Positions 34,776 to 46,740 of a DNA stretch of 64,000 bases are shown here, one piece after another. Position 1 is the first letter of the stretch, and each line of letters starts with the position of its first letter. Origin of the DNA: Zanthoxylum bungeanum (taxonomy: Eukaryota; Streptophyta; Magnoliopsida; Sapindales; Rutaceae); assembly GCA_019454045.1 (NCBI GenBank), contig SKCR01017766.1, positions 1 through 64,000 of the forward strand, given 5' to 3'. The notes below the pieces were generated by a model, which was given only the letters and a program-made list of their open reading frames with translations, was not told the origin of the DNA and made no database searches. Position numbers and translations under genes: made by a program.

Positions 34776-35022
34776 CTATATGCTTTGTTCTTGAATGAAA
34801 GGCTGAACTCTTTGCAATATACAAAGCACTCTGACTGTCACAAAATAATGGAATCTTCTATTGTTTGTGTCTGAGCTCCTCCAATAACCTTTAAAACCAA
34901 ATAGCTTCCTTGCAAGCTTGTGTAACTGCCATGTATTCAGCTTATGTTATAGACAAATCCATAACACTCTGTAACATGGATGCCCAGTTCACAGCTCCTC
35001 CTGAAAGTACAAACACATAACC
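34776..35022 (-). pseudogene. C3 RNase H, C-terminal part
   Basis: Minus strand reads GGAVNWASMLQSVMDLSIT, AEYMAVTQACKEAIWF with the catalytic Glu of A-E-Y, CDSQSALYIAKSS with a catalytic Asp, and FHSRTKHID. These are the textbook motifs of copia RNase H in the right order. After H-I-D the match stops at about 34776, so the last part of the domain and everything down to the 3' LTR is missing. The upstream half is at 58799 onward. Confidence 0.85.
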
Positions 35023-35027
35023 CGTGG
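35023..35027. repeat. Target-site duplication of G1, left copy (CGTGG)
   Basis: CGTGG precedes the left LTR at 35028 and recurs at 58794-58798 right after the right LTR. Confidence 0.93.
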
Positions 35028-38000
35028 TGTAGACGAGGTACAAAAGTGGACGACGCTGTCCGGGCTCGTGGGCCGGTCGGGAGTACAGAGTATCCCGCGG
35101 GGGACTAAATCGGAGAAATAAAATGGAGTCGCCACCCAGTATGAACTGGGAAATGATTTAAGGCCGCACTCACCCCTCGCAAGAGAAGACCTCAAACCGT
35201 TGGGTTCGGAATGGTCCATTACTTATGCCAATTGTAATGAAAAGATTTATGCAATAGTATAACCAAGTCTTAAGTAACACATGCAAGATGATGTAATCAA
35301 CACACAAGTTTGCACACCCATAACCATAAGTAAACAAAATGAAGGCAAAATGCATAATTCATAAACGTATTAAACAATGAAGAGCAATAATGTAATTAAT
35401 AACAACTATAAAAGCATTAATAAAAATGGATAATTAGGTACATAATGCAGAAGAAATGGCCAAAGAAGTAAACATGCATGAAATGTGATGAAAATAAATA
35501 TGTTTACTGTATGTGCGTTCGTCCAGCGTTCGAAAAACACGTGCGAACGGTAACAGAATACATGTGTTTCTGTACGTTTTTGGAAACACGTTCGAACAAA
35601 AGTGAGACATAATGTGCACGTTCGTATAGCATCCAGAAACACGTTTGAACGGGATAAGACCTGATGCATGATAAAACAGAATACATGCGCGTTCGAGTAA
35701 TGTTCGGAAACGCGTTCGAACGGAAATGAGACAGAATGTTCGTGTTTGTATAGCGTTCGGAAATGTGTTCGAACGAGATAAGACCCGATGCATGATAAAA
35801 CAGAATACATGCGTGTTCGAGTAACGTTCGGAAACGTGTTCGAACGGAAATGAGACATAATATTCGTGTTCGTATAGCGTTCAGAAACGCGTTCGAACGG
35901 AAATGAGACAAAATGTTCGCGTTCTTATAGCGTTCGGAAACGCATTCGAACGGGATAAGACCTGATGCATGATAAAACATAATACATGCGCGTTCGAGTA
36001 GCGTTTTGAAACGCGTTCGAACGGACTGGGGCAAAATGTATACGTTCGTGTAGCGTTCGGAAACGCGTTCGAACGAGATTACCAAATTGGTATCTAAAAA
36101 GACACAAACACATTCGTGAATGCTTCTCGAGCGGTACGTGGAGTTGTATCCCAAGTACAGACCGCACTACCGTCTATTCGGATTCGGCTACGGAATTTAT
36201 GTATGGGTTTCCATCCGATATACCGCAGAAGGTAACACTCAAGCACTAACGCAACATGAATGTAAAGTGAAGAATGAAAACATAACAACCATAAAGGGGT
36301 AAATGACAAGATCGATAGAAGAAGGGCGCGTCAAAACTATGGTTTGGGCGTTTCCCTCAAATAGAGGACCTTTAATCCAATATGATTAGCCCATGCGCAC
36401 TAGATTATCAATGCATGAATAAACAAATAAATAATATGGGACCTCGTATGTCCCATTGAACATATTTCACATTCAATCGAGTGTACTTCGTCCGACGCAG
36501 AAAAACATGTGGTAAAGGTAGCCTTTTGGCTTTTCCCTCGAATAGATGACCTTTAATCCAACCTAGTTAGCCCATGCGCATTAGATTAACAATACATAAA
36601 TAAAGAAACGACATATAGAAAATAAATAGCGGAACAATGAACACAAAAATTCCTAAGACATGATAAAGGAACCTGTCCAGAATGCCCGCGTTCGTGTAGC
36701 GTTCGGAAATGCGTTTGAACGGGGGTGAGGCCGAATACATGCGTTCGAGTAGCGTTCGGGAACACATTTAAACGAGATGATGAAAGTGGCATTTGTAATG
36801 CAATAAACACATGCGAGAATGTTTCCCCAAGCGGCGTGGAGTTGTATCTCAAGTACAGACCGCACTACCGTCCATTCGGATTCGGCTACAGAATTTATGT
36901 CTGGGTTTCCATCCGATATACCATGAGAGGCAACACTCAAGCGTTAACACAATGCAATCATGAAAATAGACGTGAAGTATGATAATGCATATAACAACAA
37001 ATAAACGAAGAGACAAACATACGAAATGATAAAATGCTAATAATATGAAATAAATGTTCGATAAATAAATAACGGAACGTTAAAGAAAGATGTGACCAAG
37101 AGTTTGGTCGTCTTTGATATAGGACCTCGCACACCCGGTTGGACATATTTCATGTCCAACCGAGCGTGCCGCATCCAAACTACAAAATAAAAAGTAATAA
37201 AGGGTGCCCTCATGTATTACCTTTTAAGTTGCTCCTCGAAAGTGCGTTATGTCGTCGCCGGAGGGGCTCCGTAACTTTTCTGGTGTTCTGGTCCAATATT
37301 TTCCTTCGCTGTTTTGCTATTTTGGCTGCTATTTTCTCAGTCTTTCCTCACTGTTTTTAGCTGTTTCTTTGCTGCTATTTGGTGAGTGAATTTCGGTGAT
37401 ATATGGGACTGGTTTTTGGGTGATTTTGGCTCACGGTTTTGGTGATTTTAGGCTGCTGTTTTAGGGTTATTTTTGGACTGGTATTGGGTGTAGGGCTGCA
37501 GTTTAGGGGGCTGTATTCGATGGTGTGAGGCTGCGGTTTAGGGGCTATTTTCGGTGGTGTAGGGCTGCAGTTTAGGGGATGTTTTCGGTGGTGTGGGGCT
37601 ACTATTTTAGGGGGTGTTTCGGTGGTTGATGGATTAATGGTTGTTGTTCCTGTGACGTATGTTTTTTTGGCTTATTGTTTACTGAGAGAGAGAGTGTGTG
37701 TGGTGTGTGTTCTAGGGTATTTTTTTGTGAGGAGCTAAGGAGGATTATGGTTGGTTTAGGTCCCTTTTTATAATGGTGAGCTAGGGTTTCTAGGTAAGGA
37801 ATGAAATCATGCAAATATGAGATGTGTTTAATTAAATTATTTAGGGAAATAAATTTGTGTAATTATGGTGGGGGATATCTTTAATTTGGAAGGTGATTGG
37901 ATTTGATTGGATTTAAATCTTTGGTAATTAGGAAGGTGATTTATTTAATTTAGGAATATGATTTGATTTGATTTAGACATGTGTTTAATGTGTTTTGAAT

Positions 38001-38286
38001 ATTTTGGATGGGATTTGGTGGGCCTTGGGCGTGTGGGTAGGTTCTTTGGTGGGTTTTGGGCGTGTGACTTGGTGTGGGCTGTGAGGGTTTTGGGTCGAGG
38101 CCAATAGTTAAAACATGGATTAATTGAGCGAACCCGATGCTAAACAAACGATTTGAATATGAGGATGTACTTATTTTTGAATTTTCCCTTCCGACGTCTG
38201 TTTCCCGCAACTTCCGTAACTTATAGGGTAGTGCCTCCAAACGAGGCTCATCATCGGGCTTTCATGCAAAAATACAAGTGTCTACA
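35028..38286 (-). repeat. G1 3' LTR
   Basis: Minus reading TGTAGACACTTG ... CGTCTACA, 3259 bases. It contains a palindrome-rich tandem array (35507-36080), a second copy of part of this module about 700 bases away (36660-36960), and a GT/TTTGG-rich stretch (37380-38110). The right LTR is about 174 bases shorter. Confidence 0.92.
35507..36080. repeat. Tandem array in the G1 3' LTR
   Basis: Alternating units of roughly 50 and 70 bases, each ending in a GCGTTCGGAAACGCGTTCGA-type core with the palindrome CGTTCGAACG in the best copies. One unit type carries GATAAGACCTGATGCATGAT, the other GGAAATGAGACAGAATG. Open frames on the minus strand here are repeats of one peptide and not genes. Confidence 0.85.
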
Positions 38287-38300
38287 GTCGCCCCCACTTT
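38287..38300 (-). promoter_or_regulatory. G1 polypurine tract
   Basis: Minus strand AAAGTGGGGGCGAC directly before the 3' LTR start (TGTAGACACTTG). Confidence 0.85.
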
Positions 38301-38399
38301 GATGGGATTGTGCAGTGTGTGACAGTGACAATCCTATCAAAGTCATGCATGTATTTTTACTTACTTGGCTCGCCAGCTGTTGCCTGACTTACCTGTTGT

Positions 38400-38815
38400 T
38401 CTGAGATGCTTCAAACTGTGTTGATGTGGTGGTGAGGTGCTTCGACCCCTAGTCCATTCCCGAACCATTCTCCATTCCCGAAGTGCCATTCTCGGCTTGT
38501 TCATCCTCATTCCTGAGGTGTCGCTGATATTATGGTTCATTTTCGAACCGTGCTCCATTCCCGGAGTGCCCTTCCATTCCCGGCTTACTAATCCTCATTC
38601 CTGAGGTGTAACTGATGTGATGGTTCATTCCTGAACCGTGTTCCATTCCCAGAATGTCATTCCCAGCTTGCTAATCCTCATTCCCGAGGTGTCGCTGATG
38701 TGATGGTTCATTCCCGAACCGTGCTCCATTCCCGGAGCGCCATTCCTGGCTTGCTAATCCTCATTCCCGAGGTATTACTGATGTAATGGTTCATTCCCGA
38801 ACCGTTACTGCATGA
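38400..38815. repeat. Tandem repeat, 83-88-base units, in G1
   Basis: Four to five units marked by CCTCATTCC(C/T)GAGGT at 38505, 38593, 38676 and 38759, each with TGGTTCATTCCCGAACCGT and CCATTCCCGGAGTGCC. It lies between integrase and the polypurine tract, where Tat/Ogre elements commonly hold tandem repeats. Confidence 0.9.
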
Positions 38816-39703
38816 GAAAGGGTAGATTGGTTGCCCCCAAGCTTGGTTTATCTTTTTATTCTTCGTTGCTTGCACTCGGCCGAAGTAGATCATTTGATGC
38901 GGTGTTCCGTACTGTTATACCATATTACTCTTTTTTATGAGATAGTCCCAATAGTTGTACATATTATTGCCCTCAAAGGATGCTCAGTGTCGAAACCAGA
39001 GAGCCTTCAAAGTACTCGATGCAACTCAAATCCAACCGTTTGGATAAATGATCTGAACCAGACTCAAAGTGTGTGTGTGCCAAGGTTCTTTTACAACTTG
39101 ATCCTTAAGTAAGCCAACTCGATAATTTTGTTTCAAAGAATGGGATCAATGGGTCAAACCAACCTAGATGTCTTGATCATGCTCTGCAATTACTTCTTCG
39201 TACTCAATGTGATATGGTTTTCTTTTTCTTTTCTTTCGTCTCTCTATTTTTTTCAACACACCTACCCTTTAAGGTAGCATTTCTCCTCATGGTGGTTCTA
39301 ATACTCGCCCATGGGTAGCTTCACGCTTATCGGTTATAGGTGGTTTATATTTTCTGCTTTAGAGACTTTTCTTTTGTACTTAACCATACCACATATCGTA
39401 ACACAAGTAAGTCAGGATGGACATCTAAGCGAACGGTCATTCATCGATGCGAAATCTCTTCAACTAGTCACATTGTCGGTTATTCAGGCTTTCACTGCTA
39501 AGATCCTATAATTAAGTGCTCGCGAGTCTAGCTGAGATCAACTACTCAAAATATCGGATGAGAGTACCTCTCGCACTTATCGTTTCTAAGGTTTCGCCCT
39601 AAAGCAAACAATTTCATCATCGAACTTATGCCTAACCATTAAGGACTTCTCTCTCCTTTTTTTTTCAACTCCACTGGAATTCTTCCTTTCAACTGCCGAT
39701 AGT
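38816..39703. other. G1 non-coding stretch between tandem repeats
   Basis: About 0.9 kb of G1 interior between its two tandem arrays. No conserved protein motif. Short open frames at 38831-39112 and 39311-39511 show nothing recognisable. Confidence 0.6.
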
Positions 39704-39878
39704 GTGGGCCTCGACCCTGAGATTCATTCCCGAAAACTACCGGTAATGTGGGCCTCGACCCTGGGATTCATTCCCGAAAACTGCTGGTAATGTGGGCCTC
39801 AACCCTGGGATTCATTCCCGAAAATTACTGGTAATATGGGCCTCAACCCTAGGATTCATTCCCGAAAATGATGATAGT
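39704..39878. repeat. Tandem repeat, 44-base units, in G1
   Basis: Four units of exactly 44 bases, starting at GTGGGCCTC in 39704, 39748 and 39792 and ATGGGCCTC in 39836, each with GATTCATTCCCGAAAA. Confidence 0.93.
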
Positions 39879-40199
39879 GCATTGCTGCTCCCGGCTTTCT
39901 TGTATTTACCGTTTTTTCCTTCTTTTCTTCGAAACCTGCGAACACAAACAAAACAAAACAAAACAAGAAAATGCAAGTACGTTTCGTGTATGCATGCATG
40001 CATGCATGTGTTTTTCTGCTCCGCTGGTAGGTTAGGTTTTACCTACGTTCTCCCGGTGATTGCTCGGTCTCCTCTTCCTCAGGCAAAATATTACTTCAAC
40101 CTATCCACGTTGATTGGCTCGATGAACTCATTTCCGTCTAAATCTGACATTCTCACTGCCCTGTTTCCCATCACTTTCTTGACTATGTAGGGTCATTTC

Positions 40200-41500
40200 C
40201 AGTTGGGTTCGAACTTTCCTCTCGGGTCCATCGACGACGGCTTTGACTGTTTTGAGTACTAGATCACCTTCTCTAATCTTGGATGGCATACCTTTGTTGA
40301 ATGCTCAGGCCAATCTCTTCTGATACAACTGCATATGGTGCAAGGACTTAATTCTCTTCTCATCTAACAATGTTAACTGTTCGAATCTCTGCGAGGCCCA
40401 TTCTTGTTCAGGGAACTCTGCCTCTGCTAGTAACCGCATTGACTGTATCTCAACTTCTAATGGTAATACTGCTTCCATTCCGTAGACCAAAGAATATTGT
40501 GTGGCTCCCGTTGCCGTTCTCACAGAAGTTCTGTACCCCCACAAGGCGTACGAAAGTTTATCCGCCCAATCTTTGTAGCTCTCCGTCATTTTGGCTAGTA
40601 TTTTCTTTATCGTCTTATTGGCTGCCTCGACTGCCCTATTTCTTGTGGCATGTAAGGTGACGACTTGTGATGTCCTATCCGTACTTCTGTACATTCTCGC
40701 TGGCAGTCTTCTCGGTTTCTAGTATGAAACTTCCGTTTGTCTCTGCTGATGTTGTTCGTGTGCTGATAGCTTCGCATGGGCATTTCAATGATCGCATTTC
40801 ATGTTCGGGCTTCAGCGTTTGCGGCTTCATCCCTTTCGCCATTTCGACGTGCAGTGACTATGTTACGTGTGCCATTTGACTCGTTGTGACATCCACAGAA
40901 AGTTTCTCTCCGCATCTCTTTGATTTGGCTCTATTCTGCTTCGCGTTGTTGGCTTCTGAGCGCTATTTCTGTGTGTCGCCTGTATGACAGCTTCATGCAT
41001 GCCAGTTCGCGTTCATGTGTGCTACGTTGGTTTCTCTTGAAACTTAACTCCGTTGTCCGTTACTCGTGATGTGGAATTTCGTATCGGCATATGATGTTTC
41101 TGGGCTAGACATCGCCATGCTTTGCTTGTAACGTTACGAAGACTCGTTTCCACTTGCGAAAAGTAGTCTACCGCCACTACTATGAAACGATTCCATTTGA
41201 CTTCGTGTGGTCGAATTTCTCTGAATCATGTCTTTCCCCATGCTGAAAAAGGCCACGGCTCCGATAGCCGTAGCAACGACTCCGTGTGCGGTAGAGGGTT
41301 AAGTTACCGGTGTGCTTGACAATCGTGACAATGCTTCAGCACTTCGGCAGTCAGCTTCCATGGTCGACCAGTAGAAACCTTCTCTTACTAGCTTGCGAGA
41401 TAAGTTCAATCCGTTCATGTGTGGTCACAAACCCCGGCGTTACTTCTTGCCATCGCTTTCTTCTGAGCCTCTTCCTCTCGTAAACACTCTTCACTGGATG
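40200..41500 (-). pseudogene. G1 integrase (decayed)
   Basis: Minus strand. LNLSRKLVREGFYWSTMEAD (about 41410-41350) is the end of the zinc-binding domain. The next cysteine pair is not preserved (DCRSAEALSRLS). The middle core (41330-40700) has no long frame. The frame 40694-40305 holds VEAANKTIKKIL, whose Glu belongs to the D-D-E triad region, then WADKLSYALWGYRTS and LVYGMEAVLPLE, the usual C-terminal half of gypsy integrases. Remains of the tail follow to about 40200. Confidence 0.83.
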
Positions 41501-41580
41501 TCATTAGCATTGTCTCTGGTATATTCTCCCTTCAAAACTCACGTATTGGGAAGCAACTTCTGAAGGCGATCATGTCATTC

Positions 41581-41760
41581 CTACCAGCTTCTCTGGGAAT
41601 TCCCGCGTTCTATGTATTGTTGAATATCATAGTACCAAGATTTCATCGTCGCTTCTACTTCTAAGACTCTTTCTAGCTCGTAACTTGGGCCTGCTTGCTT
41701 CATCAACACTAGAGGTCTCATCACTAACTGCTCTGGATTTTCTCTCTCCCAAAGTTGCGC
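41581..41760 (-). pseudogene. G1 pol between the second RNase H and integrase
   Basis: Minus-strand frame with AQLWERENPEQLVMRPLV and MKSWYYDIQQYIERG, which match the segment linking the second RNase H to integrase in Tat elements. Its upstream part is on the other side of A4, ending ADALATLAA at 51559. The first residues of the longer open frame come from the A4 LTR. Confidence 0.75.
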
Positions 41761-43682
41761 TGTTGGACAATTATGACCCATAGCATCACTATTTGTACAG
41801 AACATGGTGTTGTTGTTTGTGACAAAGGAAATTGCTCTTTTATCATTTGTAATTGGATTACCAAGATATATAAATGATAAAAGTCCATATGATTAGTTCC
41901 GATTAATAAGATATGAGACAATATTAATCCACTAAGGTTTAATCATTAAATATCCCTAGTCGTAGTATTATCGAGACTGGACATCGATAATGCGAATAGA
42001 CTAGTATTGCACTTGTGCGCGTTGTGGGAGCATAACAGCATAGTTCTCATATATTTAAGTATTGGATACTTATGCAAGTGTGATAGGAGGTTGTGTTTAC
42101 CGATGGTACGGAACAGCTTCGCTCTGGATAGACCCCTCGGAATCCCATTGGTAGTATGACTATGTGTCTATGGGAGTCCGAATCAGGGTAGGTGTATTTG
42201 GTCTTAACCTGAGACTTGCATCGCTAATACTTGCGACAATCAATATACTTTGGTTTTGGTCGTCCAGGGCTTTACAGGTTCTGTGTACGCCTCTTCTGGG
42301 TATACTGAGAATCGTAGTGTATTGGGTGTGATGTCAAGATGGAAGTATCACTTCAGTCATATGGAGATGATGATCACGTAGGATACGGAACTAGTACTCT
42401 TTAGTACTGCAGTCATCGGGATAATATGACTAGGTCATGATTATCCGATTATAGAGACTAGTTACCAGAGATCCGATATATGCTTCGTACGGGAAGACAC
42501 AATTCCAGCCCCAGGCCTAGCATGTGACATCGATACTGGATCGCAATACGCAATACTACGTATACTACGCCTGACATAGATTATATATTCCTAAAAGAAT
42601 ATTTCTGGAGAATTGGGTAGGCACGGTGCTTTGCTAGAAGCCAACCATGTCTTGTAAATCGGTAAAAACGTGGTACGGGGTACGCACGTATTCGGATAGT
42701 CCGATGACCGGATTTACTGCCAACATATCCAGGGATCTCATGGGTCGCTTCCCGAAGATTCACCGATGACGTATGACTCGAACATAATTAATCTGGGATT
42801 AATTAGAAGAGAGAGAAAATTAATCTAGGATTAATTACGGTGAGAATTTATCTGGGATAAAATTCAATTAATAGAGAGAGAACGATTAATTTGGAATTAA
42901 TCGATTAAAATAATATATTCGATATATTAAATGAAATTAGATTTCATAACGGAATTAAAATTGGATTTTAATTCGGGCGAACGAATTAATTTAGAATTAA
43001 TTCGCGAGCGACTTTAATAGTAATTTTGCTAGGCATAATTATTTAATTAAATTTGATTTAATTACGTCGCAACGGAAAATTCGTTAATTCGGAATTAACG
43101 AACCCGAGCCCGGAATGTGTTTGCGGGCCCACTCGGATTTTGAATTAAAGTGGGGCCCACAAGTCACATCACAGTCAACTTTATCACCTTTTTTGGTTTA
43201 GAAGTTGGTAGAGATTTTTGGTAACTTGTCTTACACATTTTTGTTTGATTTGGGAAAGACATTTACCAACTTGACTTTTTGTAAATGGATTTTGTTTTTG
43301 AAATCAAATATACATTTAACAAATCAAAACACAACTCTCTCCTCTCATTTTGTAAAAACCGAAACCTCTCCCTCTCTTTCTCTCATTGCCGAGACCTATG
43401 GTTCAGGGTTAAGATTTTTGTTCAAAAATCTTGCAATGCTAGCACATCAAAGGAGTCATACAAAGGTGTTAGGGAAACTACCCTTGAGTTTGGAATTCAA
43501 GAACAAGCTTGGAAGCTCAACATACATCAAAAGAGAAGCTTGGAGCAACTTCAATGGAGGCAAAAGTTTTGTTTGTCTACACATCCTTAGCCGATCAAAG
43601 TGAGTATTTTCCGCTACTTTACTTTGCGTATTCACATGTTTTATGCTTAATTGATCTTGGTTTGACCTTAGAGAACCCAACA
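41761..43682 (+). repeat. A4 5' LTR
   Basis: TGTTGGACAATTATGACC to AGAACCCAACA. About 11 bases shorter than the 3' LTR at the GTTGTTG/TGTGACAAAGG spot near 41815. Confidence 0.92.
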
Positions 43683-43683
43683 A

Positions 43684-43696
43684 TGGTATCAGAGCC
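43684..43696 (+). promoter_or_regulatory. A4 primer-binding site, initiator tRNA-Met
   Basis: TGGTATCAGAGCC one base after the LTR. Confidence 0.93.
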
Positions 43697-45974
43697 TAAA
43701 TTAAGCATGAAATATTTTAGGGTTCTTAATCTTGAATTTGGGTATTTTTGATTTGAGCATGATTTGATCAAATTGTTTGTTTGAGTATGCTTTATATTGA
43801 TAACTTAGAGTTATGCATGATCAATTTGATGAAAATTAATTGGATTAATTTTCCCCAAAATTTGGCTTGGCCGAATATAAGGACCCTTGTAGCTCATGGT
43901 GATTTTTGATTTTAAGCCATTGGATGTGTTTAAAATGCTTGGATATATTGATTTGTGATTTAATTGGATTGAAATCAAAATCGGATATAAAAATCCCTTA
44001 TTGCCGTGAGCTAATGAAGCATGTTGGGATTGATTTTGCTTCAATTATGTTGGACATGTTTGATTAAATTAAAGCATGATTAATTAGTGTAATTGGTGTT
44101 TTGGAAATATTAATTTAACTAATTAATTATGGCTAATACACTTTAATTAATTAATTGTGATATTTGGAATATTGTGATTAAATTAATTGGCTTAATTTGG
44201 AATTGGGCTAAAAATGTTGTATTTGGGCTTAATGGGCTTGGTTGGGCCAAGTTTGGTTTAGGATAATTGGTTGGATCCAATTGGGCCTAAAACCATTTCC
44301 ATAAAGTCCAAATATGATAATTGGGCCTTTAAATAATTAATTGGGCCTAATGGGCCAAATTAATTTTGTGGCAAAGGGTGATTCCTTATTGGGCTTTGGT
44401 TGCCAAAGTCCATGCCTTATAAATTAATTGAAAGCCCATTGGACTTTAATTAAATTGACATTGGATGTTAATTGGGCTTTGAGACCCATTAAGATTAGAT
44501 TTAGAATCTAAGTCGCAAGGCACATTAAAAAGTGTAATTATTTAATTTGGAATTAAATAGAATTAGTATTGAATACAAATTAAATTGGATTTAATATTGT
44601 AGTTTGATATAATTCAAGAATTCGTACTTTGAGTACTTATTCTTAAACGAGTTGGACTCGCGCAAATCAAATCGTTGTTTGAACATTGGATGGTCATTAA
44701 TTAAAGATTAATTAATAATTAGATTGATTGATAACATTTTGTGTGAATACATGGATGTGATGTATGAATAATGTATATCAGATGGATATTAGATGGGTGA
44801 GGGCAATTTTGGAAATTGTTGTAATAAATTTAGAATTTATTAAATTGGACCTGCGTGTCCAGCCTATTACCTCTTTTCTCTTGTATTTCTCTTCTCACAT
44901 ATTCCCCTCAATGTAAATGAGGTTTCTTTAGAAGTGTTATGTAATTGGGTAGAAGTAAGAATAGTGCTAGCCGGGGAGAGGAAATGAGTGATTTGTTCTA
45001 GGAACTTTGTGAGATATCCATCCGCATATCATTATTAATTTATTTACCGCGCCTTATTATGCTTTTAGAATGCATGCTTAAGGGTGTATGATGAGACCTA
45101 ATCAAAGATAATTAATTGGTTGCCAATTACGCGAAAAACCCTCAACAAATATTAAGCGTTTTCCTTCCATTGAGTGATTCTCTCTCAAGATCCAAGATTG
45201 GCACTGGTTTGTTGGCCAAAGTCAAGACCTTTGTCCATCGCGGATGTGTTTGAATCATGAAGGCTTTGTTCCATATCGCATGTCTTGTCCAAGTTGTGAT
45301 TTGTTGGCCAAAGTCAAGATCACTTCTTGTCCATCGACATCGATTACGAAGCTTTCCAAAGTCAATGGGTCCCGCTTAACTGGAATCATTAAGCTTGTTG
45401 TGCCAAAGCCAAGGCTTAGTTGATTCAGAGGAAAAAGGTTAGGGAATATATTGGATATATTGGCATATATTAGATATATGTTTCGGACTTGGATGTCCAC
45501 CTACTGGATCTAGGAATTGGATGAGATCCAATTGATCTTAGAGATCTACCTAGTTAATATCATACAGCTTGTTGGCCAAAGTCAAGGTTGTGTGTTATTT
45601 AACGGGATCCTAGCCCACTAGGAAACTAGGTTTCCCGAGTACTCAACAGAGGGTTAGAGGCTCGCCGAAAAATAGTGGGAGGCAAGTATTAAATTTGCAA
45701 TTTCGTTTAGATACTTGCCAATACGCGCTCATTTCATTTTCGTCATTAATTTATAAATATATTAGTTGGACTAATATTTAATTGTTGTTTTAATTTAACA
45801 GTTGGACTGTATTCAAACTACTTCATTTATAGTTGATTATATAATTGGATTATAGTAATCAATATATTTGAATTTAACCAATCAAATAGTAGTTGATTAT
45901 ATAGTTAGACTATAGTAATCATTATATTTGATTGTACCCGAAATCGTTGATTGGATAGTTGGACTATTGGAATC
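43697..45974 (+). other. A4 untranslated leader
   Basis: About 2.3 kb, aligning by eye with the A2 leader in inverse orientation. It contains the GGGCCTAATGGGCC-type stretch (44200-44480), GACTCGCGCAAATCAAATCG (44655), an antisense open frame at 45500-45255, three GTTGGCCAAAGTCAAG units (about 45211, 45304, 45571) and CTCGCCGAAAAATAGTGGG at 45661, shortly before gag. Confidence 0.8.
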
Positions 45975-46740
45975 AAGATAACTGAAAGATTAGCGTTTAG
46001 AACATAATCCTGGGTGAAAAATCTTTTAAACGGCTTTAATTTTCAGATTGGGAATAGAACCTCAGGATAGTCCTGGGAACTGAGAAGTTATTCTATTTGA
46101 TAGAGAAACATCTCGGGCCTAAGCCCGGAGTTGAGCAAATAGTGGAGCATGAGTTTTGGAAGACTCATGGTGATGATAACTTTAGTGCTCAATCCGTTAT
46201 GCTTACCGCAATGACTCTTTAATTCTTCGTCAAACTAAGGATTAGATCCTTATACCATGATGATGAAATTAAAGGATCTTCATAGATCTATTCTTAGATC
46301 TTAGAAGTACAAATTGCAAAAGAAGCTCTTTCGCTCGCGTATGTCAGAGGGTACATCTGTCGAGCACTAGGTGTCGCAGATGATTGCTGACATCGATCAG
46401 CTAGGTTAGCTGGGCATTACCTACGTGGCCGAGACTACCAAAGATTTGATCTTATAGTCTCTACCCGAAAGCTGGGGCAGGTTCATTATGAACCAAGAGT
46501 AAACTCTTGGAGAGTTGATGGCTATGCTCAAGGAGGCAGAGCCAGAGCTTCTAAAAGGGGCAAAGGCAAAATCATCACAGTCTTCTGGGAAGACAAATGA
46601 CATATCCCAAGATGTCTGCCTAAACTGTGGCAAACGGGGTCACTGGAAGCGTGACTGCCGTATGGACAAGGCAGACATGAAGGAAGTGAAGGCGGGGCAA
46701 GGCTCCGGCTTCAAGTATGTTTGTCATAAACATGTTCACT
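45975..46740 (+). pseudogene. gag: A4 gag (broken)
   Basis: Aligns with A1 gag: MSEGTSVEH stretch at about 46337 and a frame at 46515-46745 with MAMLKEAEPELLKG. This copy keeps an intact zinc knuckle, CLNCGKRGHWKRDC, which A1 has lost. The gag start codon itself is changed in this copy. Several stops lie upstream, and the frame is lost past 46745. Confidence 0.82.

Noticed and set aside
35504..36154. 216-codon open frame on the minus strand, longest in the window
   Set aside because: It is a repeating peptide produced by the LTR tandem array. Two other minus-strand frames are also open there, which is what a repeat free of stops gives.
36120..36302. Plus-strand open frame with YPKYRPHYR peptide, seen again in three other places
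   Set aside because: The four copies follow from the LTR duplication and the two LTRs. No family motif.
38400..39878. Regular repeats that might suggest a CRISPR array
   Set aside because: Units are direct tandem repeats without unique spacers, inside a gypsy element in plant DNA.
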